Assembly (NCBI GenBank): GCA_025618425.1
Contig: CM046849.1
Span: forward strand, 33,592,336 to 33,656,335
Reading direction: 5' to 3'
DNA: 64,000 nucleotides
DNA from: Heliocidaris tuberculata
Taxonomy: Eukaryota; Echinodermata; Echinoidea; Camarodonta; Echinometridae
The notes under the pieces were generated by a model. That model had not been told where the DNA came from and did no database searches. It saw nothing but the letters and a program-made list of their open reading frames with translations. Positions 1 to 12,918 of the stretch are shown here, piece by piece. Position 1 is the first letter of the stretch, and each line of letters starts with the position of its first letter. A program made the translations under genes and the position numbers.

Positions 1-3000
1 TCACAGAACATTTCCTCCATCTATTTCATCTCCTTTTCTATCTAGTTATATTTATATGCATGTATTAACCTGTATCATCATCTATACTACTAAGATTGAT
101 TTCAAATGAATCTAGACCATCTTTCTGCATGTTATAGCATTGGCGTTGGTTATGTGTAGGCTTCTTGCATGAAAGCAAGTGTGACTAATATCAATGATTC
201 ATTTTTTTATTTTTCTTGGAAAACCAATTTCTTCTGATATTAAGAGTACTTGCAAAGATGTGATTTATTTGACATCTCTAGGTATTGAAAGTTTTCTCGA
301 GTTACTGTAATTGAGTTTATTTGTCATAGTGAGCAGAGCAAATTACTACAAGTATGCCATATATATGCTGCAAATGTTTGGTGTGCTTAAAAACTGAAAA
401 ATAAGCAAAGTCACATGGATAAAGAATTATCAAAGATAAAGTTATATTCAGCATTTTAAAAGAGAAATTATGTTTTTGAATTGTGTAGTACATTTTATTT
501 TGAAAATTATTGGAAAGAGATGTTAACAATTATTGAGCAAAACACTTGGTAACTTAGTGTATGAACAGGGTTCAATTTCTACTTGTTTTATGGAAGCGTC
601 CTTATTGATAGCCTAAAGACAGAAATGGCTTAAACTTGCTACAAATGATTTTTTAAGAGAAATAATTCATTTGGTTTTTCTTCTTCTTGGTTATCATGTC
701 ATTCATAACTATTTTTATTGGGTTTATGTTATGCCCCAAGTAAGTTAGATAGTATGATATGAGCCGACTCAGAGATACTGTCAATAGTGTATATCAACTT
801 CCACTCTCCTTGAAATAATGGCTATATATCATTATTATTCATACCACATATTAAGCCTACTCAAGATATACCAGCAAGCCAATAATCCCTCTCTTCAAAG
901 TGGCAATTGGATTTCACTGCCTTAGGGCTGTAGCTTCCTGTATGAATGTGTTTATCCATTGGTTCAAGTTGATACCCAGGAAGTAACTAGGGCCTCTAGC
1001 TTGTAATATTATAATAATGTCAATCAAGAAGCCTCATTAACCAAAGGTACTTATAATGTAATGTAGGACCTTATCTGATCATGTCATTATAAGATAGCCG
1101 CAGATCTATTAAATGATTGAAGCAATCTGTGCATTAAGTGATAGGATTATGTACATATCATTTGCACAAGGTATTTCACCATAAAGATACCAGGAAAATT
1201 AAAGATTTTATTCCATTGTAATTTAATTTATCATAATATCTGTGGATTAGGTAATAGGGTTCTCTGCATATATACATATGCACATACATATGTACAAGGC
1301 AAATGTATAATTAAACAGAAAGATACTGAATGAATCGAAGGAATGCATTGTATAATTCTCTTTCTTAGTTCATCATAGTATTTCTTGGGCAATCAAATAT
1401 GAATTTTTAGATCTTCAATTTCTTGGTTTCATACAAATTATGACATTTATTTATTGTAAACTTTTATTGTGTAAAAATATATGTACATCTCAACATTACA
1501 AATTAGTTGATGTATGAAAATAAAAAATAGGTCCATGGTTTTTATGCTCAAGTTCCATTTTCAGTATCTTCCTTCTGGTTATAGATTATTCTAATGAAGT
1601 AAAACAAATATCAAACAAAACTTTGGATAACATCTTTTTTGTGTAGAGTGTATGAAACTCTCTTTTTGATATAATAAATCAGCTTAAGTTTTATTTGTGC
1701 ATTTTTTTTCTTACTCAAAAAGTAATTGTATTTTCTCTTGGATGCAGAGTGTTAAAGATATGTTAATAGAAATATACTATTTCTACTGCTTACCTAATAG
1801 TTTTTCTTATTCTCTTTAAAAGGCTATACTGATTAATTGTGTATACTTTTGGTATGGTTTAATTCTTTGTCTAAGTGTGTGAAACTGTGTAACAAAAAAT
1901 ATAAATGGTGTGATAGATGATATCTTTTTCTAAGCATTAACTAATCTTCTTGATGTAGTCAATTTGTATTTGACTACAATTACTTTCTAATGCAAATTTC
2001 TATAAGTGTAACTAATTTCTGCAATTTCTAAAGGTACTATTCAACAAATTGACTTGGTTATGAAAGTAGTTGAAATGTTTGCTTATTTTTTGAAAGACTT
2101 TCCCATAATATTTAGGAAATGTAATAGCATTTGATTTTCAAACAAGTCAATATTCATTTTCAATAAAAAACAATATTTGGAACTCTGTATTGCATTTCAT
2201 AACCAGCCATACAGTTTTGCTTCCCATCAATTTTGATATTGAGTTTTCCAATTTGCATTCTAAAAAGTTAAATAGTACCTTTTAATGCAGTAAGAATTTT
2301 TTTATATAAACTAATCTATATAATCAGTTTCCTTTAATTCTGAGCTATTTGGATTGATTGAATTTAAAGAAAAGCATATTTACCTTTTCTATAACTATGA
2401 CTGTATCTGATCCTATGTGTGAGTGAATACTGCTACTGATCTAAGCTAACTTGTGTCTTCCTTTTCTCTGCTTGTTAAATGCAATGAAATGTATTTGATT
2501 TCTAATAATACATTTGAATACAATGCAGATTTTTTTTTTGTCTAATTCTATTTTTTAATGACAGTATACCTGCTTTCAAATGTGCATTTGATTGGACATC
2601 TTTTCTACATAGTTGAGATTATACTCTAACCAACTAGAGCACTATTTTTTAATTGTTTAAACAATCTTTGAAAATGGAAATAAATTTGGGGTTCTTACAA
2701 GTTTGGGTTACATTCCATATGGCCTGTAAAGCAGATGATACTCTCAAATGATAGAATTTCCTTTGATAAAAGGACTCTACAAGGTAATTAAAGAAACTGC
2801 AAAACACTTATCATAATGCTCTAAACTATTCAATCATATATATTTTTGCAAGTCAAGGAAAAGACCACAATTGGCAACTGTCTAAAACATTTTTAGTATC
2901 ATACATTCCAATTTCCTCATTACCTCACAATTTCTTCTACATTGACCTTATAAACACTAGGAACCATTTACTAATCCATTGTATTCCAGGGGCTTGCAGT

Positions 3001-3077
3001 TTAATTTCAGTGGTCTAATTATCCCTATTCTAGTAATAATCATAATTTTGAATTTTGTCCTTATTTATCTCTCTCAG
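1..3077. other. AT-rich non-coding stretch, probably Epac intron
   Basis: No exon, RNA gene or transposon with recognisable ends was found here. The first Epac exon in the window begins with a splice acceptor, and the gene's N-terminal domains must lie further left, so this is most likely intron. Homopolymer T runs and TATA-rich words are the only notable composition. Confidence 0.55.
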
Positions 3078-4726
3078 TCCTCAGGAAAGAAGTGTGGATG
3101 ACTTGGAGATTATTTATGAGGAGCTACTTCACATCAAAGCTTTAGCCCATCTCTCTACCATGGTCAAACGACAACTGACCAGTGTTCTTGTCTTTGAGTG
3201 TCATGAGAAAGCTGGGACTGTCTGTAAGTTTGAAAGATGTAGTCTGACTTAAAATCTTAAGTAACTTGTCCATGGGTGATTAAACATTTGCTCCAATGAC
3301 ATTTGCTATAAGCTTATAAAAATATGGGTTTAGGGTTGGTTTGCAGTTGGGTTCTATGAACTGCTTCAAGATAAGTAATAAATATCCTATTTCACATTGA
3401 ACTTTAATTTAGAAACAATGCATATTTTGAATAATGGTTTGATGTTTCTTCAACATTCATAATGTTATTCATGTTGACATTCATGATGTTATTCACAATG
3501 ACCTTCACAGTGACATTCTCACCGATTCTGAAAGTGACATTCACTCTTTCCTTTTCCTCACCAGTATTCCATCAAGGAGATGAAGGTCGATCCTGGTTTA
3601 TCATCCTCAGAGGATCTGTCAATGTCGTCAAGTATGGCAAGGGTGTCGTCTGTACCCTCCATGAGGGAGATGACTTCGGGAAGTTGGCCTTGGTCAACGA
3701 CGCTCCACGGGCTGCTTCCATTGTGCTAAGGGAGGACAACTGTCAGTTTCTGAGGGTTGACAAATATGACTTCAATAGGATACTCAGGGTCAGTGAACAG
3801 TTGTAATGTTTCAATCAAGCAAATAGAAGGGTCTTCATATTTCCCAAATTTTTCACTTAATCTTGTATTAAGAAGTATTTTCTTTTAGTGTAATGACTAA
3901 AGGTAAGAGCCAGCAACATTAAACATTAAAACTGGTGATAGAACATGTCTGTATTATTCTTCCTTTGACTGCTATCTGCTCCCTCATATTCTTAAAGTAT
4001 TAAGATGAAAAATAAGAGGGAAAAGAAGAGAGTGTAAATACATGAACAGATTGATAGATCAATATGATTAGATAAATGGAAAACATGAGAATAGACAAAA
4101 AATTAAAAGGTGGAAATGGGAAGAAACAGGGTGAATGTGACTTGGATATTAACCCTTTCAGGGCAGGAATTATTTAAGGGCTAAATTGATCACATTTTGT
4201 TCTTCAAATTTTTAACAAAAATATTTTTCTTTTAATGGTCATGCAACAAAAAAGGACACAGTGAGTGCAGAAATTTTTGCTCTTTCTACTCATGCATCTG
4301 GTATATTTTTTAGGGCTCTGAATCAAAAGTTATTGGGACAAACCACAAAATGTGGTCAATTGTCTTGAAAGGGTTAAGAAAGAGGAAGATAGTGAAGAGA
4401 TGGAAAGGATGCTTGGGAGAAAGGAAAGCTTGGAAGATAACATGAATGTGGACAAAAAAAAAGAGCTAGACAAAGCTAAATATAGATGGAAAATATAGAA
4501 ATATACAGAGGAGAAATAGTAAAGTAATTTTTTTTTCATTGAGCAGACTTCTTTTATATCTTCAGTAGATCATATATCTAAAGCTAGACTTCTGTTTTTA
4601 TTTGCAGGATGTAGAAGCCAACACTGTGAGGTTAAAGGAACATGGTCAAGATAGTCTGGTACTGGAGAAGATTCCAACTAACACACAACATAGTAACAAC
4701 AACAAACATCATCATGTTAGTTATCG
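3078..4726 (+). CDS. Epac: Epac exons for the regulatory cAMP-binding domain
   Basis: Three exons (3078-3223, 3565-3788, 4608-4726) encode the second cyclic-nucleotide-binding domain. It begins with [20 protein letters not shown] and contains the phosphate-binding cassette [15 protein letters not shown]. In PKA the cassette has Glu after FG, where it contacts the ribose 2'-OH; here it is Lys. A non-Glu residue at this place is known in Epac proteins and underlies their response to 2'-O-methyl cAMP analogues. The domain is followed by the hinge segment [15 protein letters not shown], which is almost identical to vertebrate Epac, and then by a short low-complexity Asn/His stretch before the REM exon. 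The arginine that binds the cyclic phosphate is present in APRAA. Confidence 0.93.
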
Positions 4727-5567
4727 GTGAGAATCATAATACTTACCATTTAATATATAATACAAATTTATGTCATTATGTACATTTTAAAATATTGGGT
4801 GCATACCTCCATAGTGTCAGACCTGTAATAACTTCAAGAAAAAAAAGCTATCAACTATTTTGAAGAAAGATGGGTTTTCAATGACTGAAAATGATTGATT
4901 GAATCAGGTAATTTGATAAAGGAGGGGCCTTTTCCATTTTTGTTTGTACTTAGTATTAAATGTAGTAAACTTTGTGAATGTGAAATCACCAAGTTTGCTA
5001 TGGGTTTGTGGAATGGTTAGGAGAAAGTGGTCCATTGCAGTGTGAAGATTAGGACAAGATGGGTTGTGAAATGGAAGGATATTTGAGTACACTGAAGGTA
5101 TGATCTTGAAAAGATTAAATACAGACTGGTAAAGATTGTTTCACCCTAATGTTCAGATGCCATTGTTTTCCAACATAAGTCTATAACACAGTTTATGCAT
5201 ACAAAAATATCATGTCAGTCTCAGTAAAATTTCCTCCTATGACCAACACCATCTGAAAGGGTTGGGGCTTATTTGGCAGGATGCTAAAGTAAAATATCTT
5301 TTTATGATGCTGTATAAATACCTCGTCCTTCATAAAGGAATTTCTGCTCACCAATTTCTACCTGTAGATATTCTGTGATGGCTGGTGTTCCAGAGAAGAT
5401 GTTAGAACATCTCCTAGAGACAAGGATTGACAGCAAGTATGACCCAACGGATACCTTCTTAGAAGACTTCCTGTTGACTCACATTGTCTTCATGCCAAGC
5501 GAGAAACTATGCCCAGCTCTCTTACAACAATATCCTTTCACAAATAATATTTCTTTAATTTTCATGC

Positions 5568-5615
<48 letters not shown>

Positions 5616-8600
5616 TCATACAGTATGAACCTCGTAAGATTTCCTCTTTCCAACAATGCTTTTGTATTTGAAAATAGGAATGTGCTAGATGACCAATTTC
5701 CAATCATGCTTGCTACCTAGAAAGAGAAAACAAAATAAAAAACAGCCACGGAATCCCCATTCAAAAAATAAAGAATTAGTGTCCTATTAAAAAAAGATTT
5801 GTTCATCAAAAGATGATGTCATGCATCTATGAAAAGAAAGGTCTTTGTACTATTTTCACCATATAATCAGGCAATAATTGTTGTAATTGTTGAGTCATAT
5901 TTGAGTCATGTGAGAGATTTTAGAAAGAGGTAATCTGTGTTAGGTGTGAATGTTCCCTCTGTACTATGGCTCATCCTTGACTAGTTAAAAGGCACTGAAT
6001 TGAGAGGGATAATAGTTACCAGAATGTGGATGTTCCTTCTGTAGAATAAATGTTCCTTGACTAGTTAAACAAACTGATTTGAGAGAGATAATCTTTATCA
6101 GATATGAACTTACCCTCCATAGAATTAATGTTTCTTGAATATATAAAGCCCTGATTTTTATCACTTGTGAACATACCCTCTGTAGAGTGAATGTTCCTTG
6201 ACGAGTTCCATACCTATCACTCTGAGAGGACATCTAGAGGTCCAGAGCAAGAGACAATAGACTACATTGTCAACAATAAGAGACGTGTGGTACAGCTGGT
6301 CTGTCTATGGCATGTGGTAGCAGGGTATGCATTCAAACAGGACCAGACCATCATGCAGTTCTTAGAGGTAATAGTTGCTTGGTATATTTCAACAGCTTTG
6401 GCTAATTCTCTTAAGAGTGATGCTCACTGAGCAATCTCTCACAGAGTCACATTGAAGAGAGTGTTGCAAATCTGTTCTATGTCTAGGTGTCTAGGATCTA
6501 AAGAGTTTGGTTTACTGATCCAGTTTTTATAAATGCTGATTCATATTATGACAGATAAAAAGGGGGCTGGAAGAGAAAGAATAGTAATGTTTGAACTAAT
6601 GGCTTGTTGATAAGAAAGACTCAAGATAGGGAAAGTTATGTGTGAGAAATGAATTTAATTCTCAGCATGATAGCATAGAATGATATATCTTGTAATTATT
6701 TAGGATATGCATGCAGTTGTGTATTAGATTCTGCAAGTAGGTTAGGAAATTATACTTGTAAGACATCTTGCAAGACAGTACCTGCTTAAATAGCATTCTG
6801 GTGTAATCTCGAGATTTATCTGGAATAAAATTGTCACATTTAATGCCCGTAATGATTTGTTGATATTTCCATGTAGACATTATTCTCAGCTGTCTGTGAT
6901 GACTGTCCAGCCTACCCCAGCCTGCAGGATCCTCTAGCTAGTCTGGAACAGGTCCTGAAAGCTGTCAAGTCCAACAAGGATTCTACTTCACATACATGGC
7001 AGGTACAGACTCAGGTGAGACAATACAAATAGCATTTAAATGCTTCATTAGGTATAGTTTCCATGTTGCATGCTGCCATCTTGTGGCATGAATTCAATTC
7101 ACCTAAGGAGGGAGGGGGGGGGGGGGGGTGGGACTGTGTATGCTATTCACACGCTATCACCATGCGGAGCCCCCATCAGGGTGGAAGGGTCCTAGCGTAG
7201 GACAGTGTATAGCCATTATTTAGCATTCCTCACAGATATTTACACTAAAGTTAACCAAAATCATTGATGGAATACCAAATGATCTTGTACATATATCTCT
7301 TTATACAAGGAGAACAACATGAGACTATATTTGACAGATTACTTTCAAATTTCCTTTTCGCTACCAAAACTGCAATGAGCTATAAGCAGGAGTTTGTGCC
7401 AGGTATGCCTGAGTACACAGTACAATATGAATATGAGAAGAGAAGAGAGGAATTGATGAAGAGAGTTAGAGAAAAGGATAGAGGACTTGGTGTAAGGAGA
7501 AAAAAAAAACCTTGTAGCAGTAGAAGAACTACAGAGAAGTCAGTTATGTTGATGAAAAATAGTTCTTGTCCCTTTCAATCAGCAGCACAACCATATTTTG
7601 GCCTTATTGTAGCAAATCATTGGTCATTGAGCCACAATCTGGTGTTAGGGAACATGTCCTCATTAAGCTGGTGGAGCGGTGGGATATAAAAACCCCTTAA
7701 ACCCACTTGCCCGTATTCTGAACTCCAGTTTAACTTAAACCGCTTTCTACCTGTGGTTTATATCCAGTCTAGACCTGCCCTTTAACCAGAATTTTAGAAA
7801 ATCACATTCTGAACTCCGGTTTAAGTTAAAGGGAAAGTTGAGTTCTGGGAAAGTTGACAAATAATTTGAGAGCTTTCTCATTCCTTTTATGTCAGTTTGG
7901 AAGAACATCATAGTAGAAATGTCCCCTGAAAAAGATTTCTCTTCAAATGCCCTCATATTCAAAATATGACAAGAAATAGCTGAAGTTTTTGGGCTGAACA
8001 TTCATGCCATATGTGTGTGCAGTCCCATATAGCCATTTCTTTGTGCAGTGCATGTACTTCTCTATGACATTGGATCAATTTCTTATCATTTTGACAATAC
8101 CAAAACCTCACAGTATACACCAATTCCTATGTAGCTATATATGATCAACCTTTCACAATGAAACTCATCTTTTATCTTTATAACTCCAGTCTAGTGTGGT
8201 TTAACTTTGTGGAGAAATTTAGATTGGACTTTCATTTTCAGTCAGTTTTAAGTAAACTCTGTTTTAACTTAAACTGGACTTTAAGTTAAACCAGAGTTCA
8301 GATTACGGGCCACTGAATACATTTTGGTTTTGGTATAATGTTGCCTTTTCCATAGGCCAAGCTCAGTTCAGTATCCAACAGGTTAAGATATATGAATGTC
8401 ACACTGAGCATCTTTCAGAGCATGCCTCTGAATTGTCAGCTTCAGACTGCCAGGATGGAATCTGTAATATTTTAGTTTCTATATCGGTTTTTACTTATAC
8501 TTCATGTTCTGTTCTACCTCCTACTTTTTTCTGTCCTCTCCCTGCGGTCTACCTCATCTACCTTTCTTTGTGTCTGAAATCTATTTCTGTTCTCTATTCT

Positions 8601-11600
8601 CAAATTTCAACACAGATTTTTGTCCATTTCTTTGCTTTTCAATTGTTCTTTTTATTGTCACTTTATGAATCTTTTAAAGCTTCTCATTGGCCATACAAAC
8701 TCTCAAAAACAATTTTTAATTTTGATTCTTATGTTGTCACTATTAACCATGATCGCAGGTATTAAGTGAATCCAGAACTCACATGGAAGATGAGCTTCGT
8801 AGGACACCTATCAAGGCAAAAGATGAGAGTAAGATATCTTCATCATTCTTTTCATGCATGCTCTCTTCTGATTGTGTTTAAGGTAGTAAGTGGATTAGAT
8901 AGACATGAAGGATTTTGCCATAGCTATTTGTTAGATTTCTTCCAGAGTCCCACTTCATACTTAACTGATTAGATTTCTATCTTTAACCAATGGGAATATA
9001 TTCCTTTTGTCATGTTGATAACTTGTGACTGTCTAGGAACTAACTGTATCAAAACATCTTAAGGCAGACCCCTCCCACTACTAATAAACCTGTGGTAGGA
9101 TATCCTGTCAAATTCAACCCACAAAGTCTTAAAATGAATCAGGTTTTTCTGTTAATATTACACCTGTAATGCCTGTTTACTACTAAATATTGTGTAAATT
9201 CATTGTATTGTTGTAAGAACAGAGTAAACCCTCAAGTCTCCTAAATTCTTTCTTCAGCCATATTCAAGGTTTACTGTGCAGACCACACCTACACCACACT
9301 ACGTGTTACCATGGATACCTCTGTGACGACCATCATCCAAACTGTATCAGAGAAGATGTGTCTAGGAAACGACCTGGTACTGTGTGAGGTCAAGTCATCA
9401 GGAGGTAAGTTTCAAACAATTCAGTTTTTAACAAAATAGGACTGAAAAGCTATAGACTTGTCTATTTCATAAGCTTGTTTAAATTTACTTGGTGTTCCTT
9501 TCCCCTTTCACAAGAGAATGTGGATTGATTTCCATATTTAGAAAAAGCCTGTTTTCCCTCCACATTTTTGCAACTAAGCCTGATTATATAACATAGAATA
9601 TACTTTGCCTTGTAGACAATTACTTAAATAAGACTGAAGAAAAGATGGATAATTTGCATTAGTATATTATTATTTTTTTGACAATAATGATGCAACATTC
9701 AGTTAGATTTCCTAAATCTTTGTTACTTCATTCATATGAAATTTACCTTTATGTATATTTAAGAAAAGCATACATTGATTTTTTTCAGAGCGATTATCAT
9801 TTCATCAGAAGGATGTATGCATAGCAACAAGTCTGAGTTGTAATGGAAGAATATTCATAGCCCCTAGGGATCACTTAGATGCCTTGGTAAGATTAAATGC
9901 TTAATATTTTATATTCTTGTTGGATATTGTGTTATTCATGTATGCAATATACCATTTGTCATGATTATAAAGGTAATGTATTATAATGAATTAAATGTTA
10001 TAAACTATTCAGTGCAATTACAAAGCAACATCCATTTATAGGAGGGGCTATGGCTTAGTGGTAGAGCAGTGGTCTCGTAACTGGGAGGACTCGGGTTCGA
10101 AACCAAGTGGATGCGCTAGTGCCCTCTGGTAAGGCATTAATCCTCATTACCAGGTCCGTTGGAGAGGACTTTAAGCCGTCGGTCCCCTGGTTGCTTACTT
10201 ACAAGCATTCACATGCTTTCTTTGCAGTCAGGTAAAATAAACCATCAACCTGTTCACCTGTTCAACCTGTTCAACATCGCCCCTTGCATCAGATATAGAA
10301 CCAGCTAATAACAGTATATAATCACTGAAGAAATGGGCTTTTTTTAAAGACTAGTGGAAAGCTAAATACATTGTAATTCTACAAATTAATATTTGAAAAT
10401 ATGGTTGGATACAAGCCCTTAGTATATGGTTAAAAATTTAGATCCATAACTTATGCCTTCCTCTTATATCCCATGATCTTCTTCACAGACACCGCTGCCT
10501 GAACAAGAAGGACCAAGCGAGGGCTCTGTCTCCTTTCTAGAGCCAACCAGCTCTCGAGAGCTAGCCTATCAGATGACCATGTATGACTGGCAACTATTTC
10601 TCTGTACCCATGAGGTAGGATTATGAAAAGATTTCACTTCTACTACATATTATGCTCACTGCAGCCATTCACAAACTTAAAGAAACAACATGATGTAACA
10701 TATATATAACAATATTAACTCATCCATCTTGCTCGATCTCATTAGATGAATTATACACAAACTGACAGACTGTTTGGAATTCATAATCAAACAGGGGAAT
10801 CATTAAATATAATGCTCAACAGATGATCGATGTAAGAGTGCTTTACATCACATCAGAGTTTAGGGGAAGATTTGAGTGTTTTAAGGGCTATACATTCAGT
10901 TCAATTCAAGACTTTATTTCAGACTCAACTGCACAGAGCAGAGGTCCATAGAACAAGATAAAAAAAATACTAATAAATATAGAAAAGAGAATACATTCAC
11001 TGAATACATAAACGAGACGTCTACATGTACAACAGAGAACAGAAAGAAAGAGAGAGAAAGAGATAGAGAGAAAAAAACTCAATTGCACTTGAATATAATA
11101 GGCTATATACATGATATACAAAAAGAATATTTCGTGGCTTAGCGAGATAAAATGGTCTGGAACAAATGAAAGGGTTTAACTCATAGCCCGCTATTGTCGA
11201 CCACTGTCACTTCCGGGTTCTCGCTTCTGTCGACGATCGTCGAGAGAAATCACGTACAAAAGATATAGCCTTTGAAATAATCCAGCAGCCATGGGTTTCA
11301 TAATGCACAGGGCAAAGAGTTAAAGATGATTTCATTTCAATACACAGGTATTCTGATTGCATTCATGTGTCATTCAGGTATGAAACGATGTTATAATATT
11401 GTAATCATAATGACTACAAAAACAACTGTAATATTTGTATAGCACAAATAACTTAAGTCAAGTGCTTGAAATCATTACCTTAGATGCGTAAGATATAACA
11501 AAAATATTGTTTGTTAATTTGGTTGGTATTCAACATATAACCCTTTAATTTGTATGCTATCTTCAAGATAACTTTGATTAAATTTCATGGAATTGTGTTT

Positions 11601-12881
11601 TAAATGAAAACTAAATGGGTTGATACCTTTCTAAAAGAGTAAAGAAAATGAATATGATTTCTAATAAATGTTTTTGTTTTGTATATTTTGTTCACATTAA
11701 TAAGTGTGAGTTCATCTACCATACATTTGGGAGACACAAATACCGGCGAATCACAGCTAATCTAGACGTCTTCCTACGCCGGTTTAATGAAGTGCAGTCA
11801 TGGGTTGTGACAGAGTTATGTCTTACATCAAACATCAGCAAACGTGTTCATCTTCTCAAGAAATTCATCAAAATAGCTGCTCAGTAAGGGAGTTTTCAAT
11901 ATTTTTCCCTTTAAAAGGAGAAAATTAAGCTTATGTTGAAAAAGAATTGCTTCATTGTCCCCTGTGAGTTTAGAACACTTCATTTGGTTTTTATTGTTTC
12001 TTATTCAAACCGAGAATAGAGTGAATTAACCTCTTTATTAAAAAACACTCTTTCTGTTTTCCTTCACCAGACGGTATATGAAGGTTTAAATTGTAGATTA
12101 ATTTTCTGACTTGTTTCAAAGTCCATTATTGATGCTGATCTAATCATTCTTAACCCATAGACTACGGGAACTGGGTGGCTCCTGTCTTAAGCCTACGAGA
12201 GTTACATAACTCAGTAGTCAATGGGTTAGTTGTTCCATTGTCTTAATTGGAATGTTGAACTTGGTTTCACATACATGTATTAACAATTCAAGTTTAATTT
12301 TACTGAGGCATACAAAAATTGTGATAATATCTATGACCCTTTGACATGATTATTAGGATATGTTTGATGATACAAGATGGCATAAGTGTGATGTATCTTT
12401 TCCTTTGTTGTCCTTTTAGTTGTAAAGAATATCAGAATATGAACTCCTTCTTTGCTATCATCATGGGACTGAGTCACATGAGTGTGAGCAGACTAGCACA
12501 GACATGGGAGGTATGTATCAATCTCTCCCCTTCCCCTCCTCTTACTCTCCACCACCCCCTTCTCTCTCCAGCCTCTAGCTGTCCCCTCCCCTCCCCCTAG
12601 CTCTCCTGACCCCATCCCCCTCTCTCTCTCTCTTTCTCTCTCTCACTGTTTTTCCTTCTTTCTATTTAAATATTCTCAAGTTATGTTTCTTCCTCTTTCT
12701 TCTTCTGTCTCTCTATACAAGTATTTCTTTTGTCATTTTTTGTTACTAAAATTGGATCAAGAATCAAGAATAACCTTATCTACTACACATGTAGCTCAAC
12801 CATCATAATTAAGTCAAGAAAATCAATTATAGCTAACATGCTTTATCTAAGCAAAGATCATTCTGATTGTTTCTCTCTCTA

Positions 12882-12918
<37 letters not shown>

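Larger units (their letters stand above)
5530..6213 (+). other. U12-type AT-AC intron in Epac
   Basis: The 5' splice site reads ATATCCTTT (5530-5538), the U12 consensus. The 3' side has TTCCTTGAC (6194-6202), matching the minor-spliceosome branch-site consensus, and ends in AC at 6213, 12 nt after the branch adenosine. No GT-AG pair joins these exons, while the AT-AC junction restores the conserved Epac sequence. The intron also holds a (TC)n tract at about 5573-5612 and three diverged upstream copies of the branch-site segment. Confidence 0.92.

Noticed and set aside
10041..10115. Functional tRNA gene
   Set aside because: Promoter boxes are present but the acceptor and anticodon stems do not pair well and a SINE body follows directly.
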